Shown here piece by piece: positions 16,172 to 25,168 of a stretch of 64,000 nt of DNA. The notes below the pieces were generated by a model. The model did not search any database. It was not told the origin of the DNA and saw nothing but the letters and a program-made list of their open reading frames with translations. Every line of letters starts with the position of its first letter. Within the stretch, counting starts at the first letter, position 1. Origin of the DNA: Nitrospirillum amazonense (GTDB taxonomy: Bacteria; Pseudomonadota; Alphaproteobacteria; Azospirillales; Azospirillaceae); NCBI RefSeq assembly GCF_007828045.1, contig NZ_VITN01000021.1, positions 1 through 64,000 of the forward strand, given 5' to 3'. A program made the translations under genes and the position numbers.

Positions 16172-18169
16172 TCACCCCACCGTCAGCGCCCGGATCTTCC
16201 GCCCCAGTTCGTCGAGGTCGAAGGGCTTGGCGATGTAGTCCATGCCCTCGCCCACAAAGGCGGAGCGCTGGCTGGCGCCCTCGGCGTAGCCGGTGGCGAA
16301 CAGGATCTTGAGGCCGGGCCGCAGGCGGCGGGCTTCATGCGCCAGCGCGCGCCCGTTCATGCCGGGCAGGCCGACATCGGTCAGCAGCAGATCGATGGCC
16401 CCGGGCCCTTCCAGGTGGGGCAGGGCGTCGGCGGCCGTTTCGGCCTCGATGACGCCGTAGCCATGCTCCTCCAGAATGTCGATCACCACCATGCGCACCA
16501 CCAGTTCATCCTCCACCACCAGCACGGTGCCCCGCCCCTTGGGCGTGGCTTCCGGCAGGTTCGGCCTCGGTGCCTCCGCCGTGGCCGGGGTGTTGCGGTC
16601 ACGCGGCATGTACAGGCAGATGGTGGTTCCCTTGCCCGGGGTGGATGCCAGCGTGACATGCCCCCCGACCTGGCGGGCGAAACCATAGATCATGGAGAGG
16701 CCCAGGCCCGTGCCGTGGCCGATGGGCTTGGTGGTGAAGAAGGGGTCGAACGCCTTCTCCAGCACCTCGGGCGCCATGCCGGTGCCGGTGTCGGTGACAC
16801 AGGTCAGGACGTAGTCGCCGGGCAGCAGGTCGGCGGACGCCCGCTCGTCCCCTTCGCCGATGGTGACGTTGCTGGTCTGGATGGTCAGGCGCCCCCCCGC
16901 CGTCATGGCGTCGCGGGCGTTGATGGCCAGGTTCAGGATGGCGCTCTCGAACTGGTTGGCGTCCGTGATGGCCGGCCACACCCCGGGCGCCAGGGAGATC
17001 TGCAGGTCGATGCCCTGGCCCAGGGTCCGGCGCAGCAGGTCGTCCAGCGAGCTCACCAGCTGGTTGATGTCGGCGGGCTTCAGATCCAGGGTCTGGCGCC
17101 GGGCGAAGGCCAGCAGGCGGTGGGTCAGGCCCGCCGCCCGGTGGGCGGAGGACAGGATGTTATCGACATAGCGGCCGATGCTGTCGAAACGGGCGTCGCG
17201 CACCCGCTTCTGGATCAGGTCGGCGGCACCGACGATGCCGGCCAGCATGTTGTTGAAATCATGGGCGATGCCGCCGGTCAGCTGCCCGATGGCCTCCATC
17301 TTGTGCGACTGGCGCAGCGCCTCTTCCTTGACGCGCAGCTCCTCCGTGCGCGCCGCCACCTCCGCCTCCAGCGCGTCGCGGGCCAGCTTGGTCTCGGTGA
17401 TGTCGATGGCGCAGCCCAGGAAGCCCAGGAAGGTGCCGGCGTCGTCGAACCGCGGGCTGCTTTCACAGCGCAGCCAGCGCACCTCGCCCGTGGCCTTGCG
17501 CACGCGCATGTCATCCAAGAAGGGGGTGCGCCCCACGAACAGCGCCCGGCGCACGGCACTGAGCGTCGGCCAGTCATCCTCATGGATCAGGGCGGCCCAA
17601 CCCTCCGCCTCCATGCGCGCCGGTGGAATGCCGAATTCCGTTTCAAAGCGGCGGTTGGCGAAGATGATGCGGCCTTCGGCGTCGGACGACCAGATCAGGG
17701 CGGGCGTGTTGTCCGCCATGGACCGGAAGCGCTGCTCGCTTTCCCGCAGGGCCTGGGCCGATCGCCGCGCCTGGCGGCGGTCTTCCGCTTCGCGCAGGGC
17801 GCGGGTCACCACCATGGGAATGCGGGCCAGGTTACGCTTGGTCACATAGTCGGTGGCGCCGGCGCGCAGGGCTTCGGTCGCGAACTCCTCGCCAATGACG
17901 CCGGAGATGAAGATGAAAGGCACCGCCGGGTCACGGGTGCGGGCCAGTTCCAGCGCCGCCAGGCCGTTGAAGCCGGGCAGGGAATAGTCGGACAGGATGA
18001 TGTCGAAACCGCCCCCGGCCAGGGCCGCCTCATAGTCCCCCCGCACGGCCACGCGCGTCAGGATCAAGGGCTGATCGATCTTGCGGAACTGGTGGGCGAT
18101 CAGTTCCGCATCGATGTCGCTGTCTTCCACCAACAGCAGGGCGACAGGCTTTTCCGCGGGTGGCGACAC
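16172..18169 (-). CDS. Hybrid histidine kinase, REC-PAS-HisKA-HATPase-REC
   Basis: A cytoplasmic signalling kinase of about 665 residues without membrane segments. A receiver (about 8-120, LLVEDSDIDAEL, ILSDYSLPGFNG) is followed by a PAS domain (about 145-265, FRSMADNTPALIWSSDAEGR). Next come HisKA (IAHDFNNMLAGI), HATPase (NLAINARDAM, DTGTGMA, GTGLGLSMIYGF) and a C-terminal receiver (VLVVEDELVVRM, LLLTDVGLPGMNG). The GTG start overlaps the stop of the response-regulator gene (TAGTG), with GGAG upstream, so translation is coupled. It is the last gene of the phytochrome operon and likely a downstream partner in the light relay. Confidence 0.9.
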   Translation of the reverse strand: MSPPAEKPVALLLVEDSDIDAELIAHQFRKIDQPLILTRVAVRGDYEAALAGGGFDIILSDYSLPGFNGLAALELARTRDPAVPFIFISGVIGEEFATEALRAGATDYVTKRNLARIPMVVTRALREAEDRRQARRSAQALRESEQRFRSMADNTPALIWSSDAEGRIIFANRRFETEFGIPPARMEAEGWAALIHEDDWPTLSAVRRALFVGRTPFLDDMRVRKATGEVRWLRCESSPRFDDAGTFLGFLGCAIDITETKLARDALEAEVAARTEELRVKEEALRQSHKMEAIGQLTGGIAHDFNNMLAGIVGAADLIQKRVRDARFDSIGRYVDNILSSAHRAAGLTHRLLAFARRQTLDLKPADINQLVSSLDDLLRRTLGQGIDLQISLAPGVWPAITDANQFESAILNLAINARDAMTAGGRLTIQTSNVTIGEGDERASADLLPGDYVLTCVTDTGTGMAPEVLEKAFDPFFTTKPIGHGTGLGLSMIYGFARQVGGHVTLASTPGKGTTICLYMPRDRNTPATAEAPRPNLPEATPKGRGTVLVVEDELVVRMVVIDILEEHGYGVIEAETAADALPHLEGPGAIDLLLTDVGLPGMNGRALAHEARRLRPGLKILFATGYAEGASQRSAFVGEGMDYIAKPFDLDELGRKIRALTVG

Positions 18170-18612
18170 TAAAAATCTCCAGGCACGGGCTCGTTCAGCA
18201 CCGCCCAAAAGATACCTAGGTCGCGGATGGCCTCGAAAAAGGCCTTGAAGTCCACCGGCTTCACCACGAAGGAATTGACCCCGTAGTGATAGCTGCGCAC
18301 CACGTCGCTCTCCTCGCGGGAGGACGTCAGCATGACGATGGGGGTGGCGCGATGCCGGGGGTGTGATTTCACCTTTTCCAGAACCTCCAGGCCATCCACC
18401 TTGGGCAGTTTCAGGTCCAGCAGCACGACGGCCGGGGCGCCTGGCTCGCGATCCGCGAACTGGCCCTCGCTGAAGATGTACTCCAGCGCCTCCACACCGT
18501 CGCGGACGACGACGATTTCGTTGGCCAGCTGGGTTTTCCTCAGCGCGGCCAGGGTCAGTTCCACGTCGGCGGGATTGTCCTCGACGAGAAGGATGGGTCT
18601 AAGCGTGGCCAC
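18169..18612 (-). CDS. Single-domain response regulator (CheY/Rcp1-like)
   Basis: A receiver-only protein of 147 residues. ILLVEDNPADVEL supplies the acidic pocket, VVLLDLKLPKVDG the phospho-acceptor Asp and FVVKPVDF the Lys. GTG 18612 is chosen because AGGAGGA precedes it and the upstream frame is phytochrome sequence. It overlaps the phytochrome stop by 14 bp and the next kinase start by 1 bp. Such regulators are the usual direct phospho-acceptors of bacteriophytochrome kinases. Confidence 0.9.
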   Translation of the reverse strand: MATLRPILLVEDNPADVELTLAALRKTQLANEIVVVRDGVEALEYIFSEGQFADREPGAPAVVLLDLKLPKVDGLEVLEKVKSHPRHRATPIVMLTSSREESDVVRSYHYGVNSFVVKPVDFKAFFEAIRDLGIFWAVLNEPVPGDF

Positions 18613-20884
18613 GGTTTCCTCCTGTCTGGCGCTTAGGTAGGGTGAAGCTGAAGGCGGCGCCTTGGCCGACGGCACCTTTGGCTTCCAGCGTGCCGCCATG
18701 TCGGTCGATGATGCGTTTCGTCAATGCCAGGCCGATGCCGGTGCCCTCGAAGTCCTCTTGCCGGTGCAGGCGCTGGAACACCTGGAACAGCTTGCCGGCA
18801 TAGTTCATGTCGAAGCCGACGCCGTTGTCCTCCACGCAGTACAGCACATGGTCGGGCCGGTCCTGGCCCCAGACCCTGATGCGGGGCGGGGTGGCGTCCC
18901 GGCTGTATTTCAAGGCGTTGTCGACCAGGTTGAACAGGGCTTGGCGCACCAAGGTGGTGTCGCCCCAGGCGGGGGGCAGGACGCCGATTTCCCATTCAAC
19001 CGGGCGCTGCCCTTCGGTGATGGCCAGGCTGCGCCGGATTTCCGCCATCACCTTGGCCATGTCGATGCGGGTCATCTTCAGGCTGGTGCGGCCCAGCTGA
19101 GAGAAATGCAGCAGGTCATCCACCAGTTCACCCGCCGACAGGGCCGCGGCGATGATACCGTCCAGGTAGTGACGCGACAGGGCTTTCAGATCGGGCTCCT
19201 CCTCGCCCAGCAGTTCGGCATAGCCCGCGATGTGGCGGAAAGGCGCCCGCAGGTCGTGGGAGATGGAGTAGGAGAAGGCCTCCAACTCCTTGTTCGAGCG
19301 CTGTAGTTCCTCCGTCAGCTGGGCGCGCTCCTCCGCCCGTTGCAGGACGAAGTTGATGATGGCGCCGCGGAAGTCGGCGGCGCTCAGCAGTTCGGCCGAC
19401 CGCCAGGGCTGGGCGCGCTCGCGCACCTCCTGCTTCCAGGCCTCGAACGACAGGCGCGGATGCAGGCGGCCCGCGGTGTCCGTGGCCTTGGCCGCGCGGG
19501 GGTCGCCACCCCAGCGTACGGTCTGCACCACTTCCGGCCGGAACCATAGGATGAAGCTGGCATGGAGGCGCGAGATGGGGATGGCGATGACGCCACTGGC
19601 GACACCGGCGATGTCCTTGCCCGGCGGCCAGTCCGCGCTCAGGGTGCTGGTGGCGTAGATTTGGTCGACGTTCCGGTTTCGCAGCCACTCGACCAGGGCC
19701 AGGATGCTATCGATGGGTGGTGCCTTGCCGGCGGCCAGGACGACACCGTTGGTGACGACGGCCGCCCCGGCGCTGTTGGTGAGGGCCAGCCACTGGCTGG
19801 CGCAGTCAACCAGGCCGGCCTGGAAACCAGGCGCCCGCGCCAGGTGGGCCACCAGTTCCGTCTCGATGTTTTTCAGCTGCAGCCGTTCGTCGATCTCGGC
19901 GGCCCGCTCGCGGGCCGCGATCTGCTGCGCCACGATGCGGCCCAGGAAGTCGCAGGCGGCGCGGATCGGGGGGCCGACGTGGCGCGGCTGGGCATGATGG
20001 CAGGAGATCAGGCCCCACAACTGCCCGTCGATGACGATGGAGATGGACAGCGAGGCCGCCGTGCCCATGTTGCGCATGTATTCCAGATGCACGGGCGAGA
20101 CGCTGCGCAACGCCACGAAACTCATGTCCAGCGGCGCGCCGTCTGTGGGGCACAGAGCGGGTATCAGCGGTTCGGGCGTGTACGTGGCGGTCGGGATCAG
20201 GCGCAGGCGGTTCGTGCGGTATAATTCCCGTGCCTGGGCCGGAATGTCGGAGGCCGGGAAGCGCAGATCGAGGTAGGAGGGCAGGGTGCCGTCCCCCTTT
20301 TCCGCGATGACGGTGCCGTTCCAGTCCTCATCGAAGCGATAGATCAGGACGCGGTGGAAGCCGGTCAGGGTCTGCACTTCCGCCGCAACACCGGCGCTGA
20401 GATCCGCCACGGTCTTCAGCCCATCGGAATTGTCCAGGAAGTCGCGCAGCAGCTGATAGAGGCTGGCACTGCGCCCGCGCTCGTCCTCGTCAAACGCTTC
20501 GAATTCGAGGATCAGGCCCTGGGAAGTGCGCTGGCCGCTGACATGGAAGGTGCGACCGTCGATCTGGTACTGCTCCAGAAAGGTGGTATCGGTTCCGTCG
20601 GCCCAGAAGCGGACGTCATTCTCCAACGCGGTGCGCGGGCCCACCAGGTCACCCAGCGTTTGGCTGCCGTCGAAGGCGACGGGGCGGTCCAGGATGGCGC
20701 CCAGGTTCGCGCTGGCCTGGATCACGACCAGATCGTCCGGCCGCAGCACCGCCACCGCGCCGTGGGGCTGGATGCCGCCGGGAATGCGGATGGGTTCCCG
20801 CGCGCATTGGTCCAGCAGGTGCTGGGGCACAGGCGGTACGTCCGGGGCGATATCGCCGTTTCCTGGGCTATGTGACGTGACCAT
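18599..20884 (-). CDS. bphP: Bacteriophytochrome histidine kinase
   Basis: A red/far-red photoreceptor kinase of about 761 residues. The N-terminal PAS has the biliverdin-attachment Cys in LDQCAREPIRIPGGIQPHG (Cys 27 from this start). The GAF domain holds the knot motif RFPASDIPAQARELY. The PHY tongue has both WGGDP and PRLSFEAWKQEV. The output module is HisKA (SYSISHDLRAPFRHIAGYAE) plus HATPase (NLVDNALKYS, GTGIGLALTKRI). TTG 20905 is an alternative start. Heme oxygenase lies 75 bp upstream and two signalling genes overlap downstream, forming a self-contained light operon. Confidence 0.95.
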   Translation of the reverse strand: MVTSHSPGNGDIAPDVPPVPQHLLDQCAREPIRIPGGIQPHGAVAVLRPDDLVVIQASANLGAILDRPVAFDGSQTLGDLVGPRTALENDVRFWADGTDTTFLEQYQIDGRTFHVSGQRTSQGLILEFEAFDEDERGRSASLYQLLRDFLDNSDGLKTVADLSAGVAAEVQTLTGFHRVLIYRFDEDWNGTVIAEKGDGTLPSYLDLRFPASDIPAQARELYRTNRLRLIPTATYTPEPLIPALCPTDGAPLDMSFVALRSVSPVHLEYMRNMGTAASLSISIVIDGQLWGLISCHHAQPRHVGPPIRAACDFLGRIVAQQIAARERAAEIDERLQLKNIETELVAHLARAPGFQAGLVDCASQWLALTNSAGAAVVTNGVVLAAGKAPPIDSILALVEWLRNRNVDQIYATSTLSADWPPGKDIAGVASGVIAIPISRLHASFILWFRPEVVQTVRWGGDPRAAKATDTAGRLHPRLSFEAWKQEVRERAQPWRSAELLSAADFRGAIINFVLQRAEERAQLTEELQRSNKELEAFSYSISHDLRAPFRHIAGYAELLGEEEPDLKALSRHYLDGIIAAALSAGELVDDLLHFSQLGRTSLKMTRIDMAKVMAEIRRSLAITEGQRPVEWEIGVLPPAWGDTTLVRQALFNLVDNALKYSRDATPPRIRVWGQDRPDHVLYCVEDNGVGFDMNYAGKLFQVFQRLHRQEDFEGTGIGLALTKRIIDRHGGTLEAKGAVGQGAAFSFTLPKRQTGGNRGHA

Positions 20885-20959
20885 GGGGCAGACCCATTTG
20901 TCCAAGGAACCGTGAACCAGCCATTTGCTGGAAATTTAAGGCAAATATGGGGCCGCGGC

Positions 20960-21565
20960 TCATTTTTCTGACACCTGCCCACGGCCGCGGCTAGCCTGAT
21001 AATGGCCCAAGACCTGTTCGGCCGCCTTCAGGAATAGGCCGAAGGAGGCGACCGCGGCCGTCACGGCCTCGGCTCGGAAAGTGCTGTCGGCGGCTTCCTT
21101 GTTGAGCAGGGCCACGAAGCCGCGCCAGAAGGGGCGATTCCGGCCATGCGCCAGGAAGCGGGTCGCTTGGGAAATGAGAGGATCGCCTGCGTCCAGCGCC
21201 CGGCGCAACAGCACCTCGGCGCCCAGCCGTGACCCTTCCAGCACATACAGATGGCCCAGGGCCTGTGCCCGGCTGCGGATAAGGGGCGCTTCCACCAGCA
21301 CGGCCGATAGGCGGTTGCTGGCATTCAGCGCCGCCAGGTCCGCCTCCAGCGCGTGGCGACGGCGGCGCTGTTGCCAATCGGGCAGGATCAGCTCCACCCC
21401 TGCCGCCTCGAGGCTCAATTCAACGGCGCGCAACGCTGGGTGCTGGGCTTTCAGCAGATGGATGTAATCCGGCAGGTGGCTGACATCCAGCGCGGCGAAG
21501 TGCCTGTCCAGGGTGGCGTGGCAGGCTGCCGTACCCATGCGCAGCACTGATCTCAGTAGCGTCAC
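20960..21565 (-). CDS. bphO: Biliverdin-producing heme oxygenase
   Basis: This 201-residue enzyme opens heme to biliverdin, CO and Fe2+. The proximal heme ligand is the His in CHATLD near residue 15. GHLYVLEGSRLGAEVL is the distal helix with flexible glycines. GTG 21565 is preferred because AGGAG precedes it at 5 bp and the longer upstream frame is low-complexity. The phytochrome gene follows, so the product chromophore is made with its apoprotein. Confidence 0.9.
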   Translation of the reverse strand: MTLLRSVLRMGTAACHATLDRHFAALDVSHLPDYIHLLKAQHPALRAVELSLEAAGVELILPDWQQRRRRHALEADLAALNASNRLSAVLVEAPLIRSRAQALGHLYVLEGSRLGAEVLLRRALDAGDPLISQATRFLAHGRNRPFWRGFVALLNKEAADSTFRAEAVTAAVASFGLFLKAAEQVLGHYQASRGRGQVSEK

Positions 21566-21730
21566 GCCTGCTCCTTCTTCCTGGTCGGACCTCAGCGAGT
21601 GACATATCGCGGCCCTTGCGGAAATCAATGGTACCCAGGTCGGGGTGTCCACATCGGCGGCACCGCTGGTGCCCGCCACCGCCTCCTTCCCGCCCGCCCC
21701 CTTCCCGCCCGCCCCGTTCCCGCTCGCCAC

Positions 21731-21756
21731 GGAACCCTGCGCGGCATCCGGCGGTT
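21731..21756 (+). promoter_or_regulatory. Candidate EcfG promoter for the DUF72-ligD-topoisomerase operon
   Basis: GGAAC at 21731-21735 and GTT at 21754-21756 are separated by 18 bases, matching the alphaproteobacterial general-stress sigma pattern. The first gene starts 39 bp downstream. Four other sites of this form occur in the next 10.4 kb, each in front of a stress-type gene. Confidence 0.6.
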
Positions 21757-21794
21757 GCTTTGGCTGTGACCTGGCAGCGAGCGAGGGCCCGAAG

Positions 21795-21944
21795 ATGGAA
21801 CGTAAGAAAGACCATGTCGTCCTGACCGCGCGGGAGGCGCGGGGGGCCACCCTCGGCCGGCCCGTGTTGGCCGTCCTGCTGGTCAGCCTGGCCTTGGTGA
21901 TCGTGGCCTTCGCGCTGGCCTGGTGGTTGGGCAAGTGGTGGTAA
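21795..21944 (+). CDS. Small single-span membrane protein
   Basis: A 49-residue protein with a basic N-terminus (MERKKDHVVLTAREARG) and one hydrophobic helix (about 23-45) ending WWLGKWW, so N-in topology is likely. GAGGG lies upstream of the ATG. It is first in an operon with DUF72, LigD, SemiSWEET and topoisomerase IB and follows an EcfG-type promoter, which suggests a stress-induced envelope peptide. No family is recognised. Confidence 0.6.
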   Translation: MERKKDHVVLTAREARGATLGRPVLAVLLVSLALVIVAFALAWWLGKWW

Positions 21945-21962
21945 GGAAGGACCGTCGGCATC

Positions 21963-22853
21963 ATGGCGCCCCAGGCGGACGTCCGCATCGGCATCTCCGG
22001 CTGGACCTACGCCCCCTGGCGTGGGGCCTTTTATCCGGAAGGCCTGCCCCAGCGCCGCGCGCTGGAATATGCCAGCGGCGTCTTCCGCAGCATCGAGATC
22101 AACGGCACCTTTTATGGGCTGCAGACGCCGGACGTGTTCGCCCGGTGGAATGAGGAGACGCCCGACGGCTTCGTCTTCGCGGTGAAGGCGCCGCGCTATA
22201 TCACCCATATCCGCCGGCTGAAGGATCCCCTGGCGCCGCTGGCCAACTTCCTGGCCTCTGGCCTGTTGCGGCTGGGGAATAAGCTGGGACCCCTGCTGTG
22301 GCAATTCCCGCCCAGCTTCAAATTCGATGCCCAACTGCTGGGCGACTTCTTGGCGCTGTTGCCCCACGACACCGAACACGCGGCCGACCTGGCCCACCGC
22401 CACGACGACAACCTCAAGGCCCGTGCCTGGATGCGGCCCGGTCCCCATCGCCGTTTGCGTCATGCCGTGGAAATCCGCCACGAGAGTTTTCGCGATCCGG
22501 CCTTCACCGACCTACTGCGCCAGCACGGCGTGGCGCTGGTCTGCGCCGACACGGTCGAATGGCCGCGCCTGATGGATTTGACGTCGGACTTCGTCTACTG
22601 CCGCCTGCACGGCTCCAGTGAATTATACCGCAGCGGTTATGGCACCGACGAACTGGATCGCTGGGCGCGGCGAGTCGCCGCCTGGGCCGGGGGCCGGCCG
22701 CTGGACGCCGGTGATTATGGGCGCGACGACTATATCGAGGCGCCCCGCGATCCGCAGCCGGCGCCCCGCGATGTCTATCTCTACTTCGACAACACCGACA
22801 AGCTGCGGGCGCCCGACGATGCCCGCGCCCTGGTCGGTCGGCTGACCCATTGA
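21963..22853 (+). CDS. DUF72 domain protein (YecE-like)
   Basis: A 296-residue TIM-barrel-like protein of the DUF72 family, whose biochemical role is unknown. RIGISGWTYAPWRGAFYPE, the IEINGTFYGLQ strand, FVFAVKAPRYITH and VYLYFDNT near the end are the conserved blocks, and length is normal. It lies between a small membrane protein and LigD in one operon; DUF72 genes are often found near DNA repair or stress genes. Confidence 0.9.
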   Translation: MAPQADVRIGISGWTYAPWRGAFYPEGLPQRRALEYASGVFRSIEINGTFYGLQTPDVFARWNEETPDGFVFAVKAPRYITHIRRLKDPLAPLANFLASGLLRLGNKLGPLLWQFPPSFKFDAQLLGDFLALLPHDTEHAADLAHRHDDNLKARAWMRPGPHRRLRHAVEIRHESFRDPAFTDLLRQHGVALVCADTVEWPRLMDLTSDFVYCRLHGSSELYRSGYGTDELDRWARRVAAWAGGRPLDAGDYGRDDYIEAPRDPQPAPRDVYLYFDNTDKLRAPDDARALVGRLTH

Positions 22854-22865
22854 TCGAGGGATGCC

Positions 22866-24881
22866 ATGGGCCGCGACATCCCCGATGACGAGGTGCTGGA
22901 CCATCTGTCCGAGGCGCCGTCCAAGGCACCAGCCAAGATGCCGCCGTCTCGCAAACACATTCCACCACCCGCTTTCGTCGAGCCGGCGCTGGCCACTTTG
23001 GTCGATAGCCCGCCGGAGGGACCGGATTGGCTGTTCGAGGCCAAGTTCGACGGCTATCGCGCCGTGGTGGCGGTGTCAGGCCGGGAGGTGCGCATCCACA
23101 CCCGCTCCGGCCTGGATTGGACCGATCGCTTCCCCACCATCGTACGGGCGCTGGCGGCGCTGGACCTGCCGCCGGTGTTGCTGGATGGGGAGATCGTGGC
23201 CCTGGATACCAATGGGCTCAGCAACTTCAACTCCCTGCAGCGCGCGATGAAGGACGATCAGGCGGCCCTCAGCTACTACGTTTTCGATCTGCTGGCGGAG
23301 GCTGGGCGCGACTGGGGACCTCGGCCGCTGGTGGCGCGCAAGGCGCGGCTGGCCGCCCTGTTGGGGGAGGCGGGCAAAACCGGCCCGGTCTTCTACACCG
23401 ACCACGTGACGGGCGGCGGCGGCGGCCTGTTGGCCACCCTGTGCGAACAGGGATTCGAGGGTATCATCGCGAAGCGGGCCAACGGGCCATACCAGCCGGG
23501 ACGGTGCCACGACTGGCTGAAGGTGAAGTGCGGCAACCGTCAGGAATTCGTCATCGTCGGCTGGTCGCCCTCTACCCACGGGCGGGCCTTCGCCTCGTTG
23601 CTGCTGGGCCTGCGCGAGGATGGCGCCCTGCGCTACGCCGGCCGGGTGGGTAGCGGCTTCGACGCCGACACCCAGGCGGGGTTGGAGGCGAGGCTGCACG
23701 CCTTGGCGCGTAAGACGCCGACGGTGGCGGCCGACAGCGTGCCCCCTGCCATCGCCCGGAAGGCGCGCTGGGTGAAGCCTGAGCTGGTGGCGGAAATCGC
23801 CTTCGCGGGGTTTACCGGCGACCGGCTGGTGCGGCAGGGCCGTTTCATGGGCCTGCGCGCCGACAAGCCAGCCAGGGCCGTGGTGCTGGAAAAGGCGGAA
23901 CCCGTGGGACAACCCGGGGGGCAACCCGTGAAGGAAGGGGGATTGTCCATGGGCGATATCGCTCTGACCCATCCGGAACGGGTGTTGGACCCCGTCTCCG
24001 GCCTGACCAAGCAGCGCTTGGCCGACTATCTGGAAACGGTGGCGCCGCGCATGCTGCCCTATGCCGCCGGCCGGCTGTTGAGCCTGCTGCGCTGTCCAGA
24101 GGGGACGGAACAGGCCTGCTTCTTCCAACGCCATGCGGGGGCCGGCACGCCCGCGCCATGGCGGCGCAAGGCGGTGAAGGAGAAGGACGGCAGGCAGATC
24201 GACTATTTCTATCTGACGGACGCGGCGGGGTTGCGGGCGGCGGCCCAAATGGGCGTGCTGGAACTGCACCTGTGGGGCAGCCCGGTGCGGAAGCTTGAAT
24301 CGCCCGACCGGCTGGTGTTCGACCTGGACCCCGACGCCGGCTTACCCTTCACCAAGGTCAAGGCGGCGGCGGCCATGCGCGATGTGCTGGCGGCGCTGGA
24401 CCTCGCCAGCTTCCCCCTGCTGACGGGCGGCAAGGGCGTGCATGTCGTGGCTCCGCTGGGTCCCGGCGCCGCCGGCGGACGTCGCCAGTGGCCGGTGGTG
24501 GCCGCCTTCGCCAAGGCCGTGGCGGAACAGTTGGTGGAGGCCAACCCGGATGCCTACGTCGCCACCATGAGCAAGGCCCGGCGCCAGGGTCGCATTTTCA
24601 TCGATCATTTTCGCAATACGCGGGGTTCCTCGGCCATCGCTCCCTACTCGACCCGGGCCAAGCCCGCGCGCGGCGGCGGTGGCACCCCCATCGCCTGCCC
24701 GGTCAGCTGGGAGGAGTTGGCCAAGGTGGAACGGGCGGACTTCTACGCCACCGCCGATGCCCCGGCCCTGATGCGCCGCGCCGATCCCTGGGCCCGCTAT
24801 TTTGAGCTGGAGCAGGATCTGGGCGCCGCGGCCTGCCGCGTGCTAGGGGTGAAGGTCGGCGCGGGGGCCTACAACGGATGA
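22866..24881 (+). CDS. ligD: ATP-dependent DNA ligase LigD (ligase plus polymerase domains)
   Basis: A bacterial end-joining enzyme of 671 residues. The ligase domain comes first, with the adenylated Lys in EAKFDGYRA (about residue 58), LLDGEIVALD and EGIIAKRANGPY, then an OB fold ending near 330. The primase/polymerase domain follows (about 365-660), with LVFDLDPD as the metal-binding motif and GGKGVHVVAPL. The 3'-phosphoesterase domain of Pseudomonas-type LigD is absent. No Ku gene is in this window, so its partner must lie elsewhere. Its stop overlaps the SemiSWEET start (ATGA). Confidence 0.93.
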   Translation: MGRDIPDDEVLDHLSEAPSKAPAKMPPSRKHIPPPAFVEPALATLVDSPPEGPDWLFEAKFDGYRAVVAVSGREVRIHTRSGLDWTDRFPTIVRALAALDLPPVLLDGEIVALDTNGLSNFNSLQRAMKDDQAALSYYVFDLLAEAGRDWGPRPLVARKARLAALLGEAGKTGPVFYTDHVTGGGGGLLATLCEQGFEGIIAKRANGPYQPGRCHDWLKVKCGNRQEFVIVGWSPSTHGRAFASLLLGLREDGALRYAGRVGSGFDADTQAGLEARLHALARKTPTVAADSVPPAIARKARWVKPELVAEIAFAGFTGDRLVRQGRFMGLRADKPARAVVLEKAEPVGQPGGQPVKEGGLSMGDIALTHPERVLDPVSGLTKQRLADYLETVAPRMLPYAAGRLLSLLRCPEGTEQACFFQRHAGAGTPAPWRRKAVKEKDGRQIDYFYLTDAAGLRAAAQMGVLELHLWGSPVRKLESPDRLVFDLDPDAGLPFTKVKAAAAMRDVLAALDLASFPLLTGGKGVHVVAPLGPGAAGGRRQWPVVAAFAKAVAEQLVEANPDAYVATMSKARRQGRIFIDHFRNTRGSSAIAPYSTRAKPARGGGGTPIACPVSWEELAKVERADFYATADAPALMRRADPWARYFELEQDLGAAACRVLGVKVGAGAYNG

Positions 24882-25168
24882 TCACGCCCGGCTTCGCGGA
24901 CCTTATCGGCTGGCTGGCGGCGCTGCTGCTGTTCCTGACCCTGGCGTGCCAGATTTGGACGCAATGGCGCGAGCGCTCGACCAAGGGGGTGTCGCCCTGG
25001 CTGTTCACGGGGCAGATCGCCACCTCCATCGGCTTCGTCACCTATTCCTGGCTGCTGGGCAACTGGGTGTTCGTCACCACCAACGCCTTGATTCTGGCCA
25101 CGGCCGTCGTCGGCCAGGCACTATATCTGAGCCAGTGCCGCAGGAAGGCGCCTGAGGCCGCCGAATGA
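24878..25168 (+). CDS. SemiSWEET/PQ-loop family small membrane protein
   Basis: A 96-residue protein with three hydrophobic helices (about 8-24, 43-62 and 65-85), the size and layout of SemiSWEET half-transporters that dimerise to move sugars or similar solutes. GVSPWLFTGQIATSIGFVTY is in the position of the PQ-like motif, but the canonical PQ pair is replaced by SP. Start and stop both overlap neighbours by 4 bp. Its place between two DNA enzymes is odd and may reflect only shared stress control. Confidence 0.75.
   Translation: MITPGFADLIGWLAALLLFLTLACQIWTQWRERSTKGVSPWLFTGQIATSIGFVTYSWLLGNWVFVTTNALILATAVVGQALYLSQCRRKAPEAAE

Noticed and set aside
16169-18172. 667-residue open frame on the plus strand opposite the hybrid kinase
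   Set aside because: Composition is typical of antisense frames in GC-rich DNA, with no domain, while the minus strand encodes a complete kinase.
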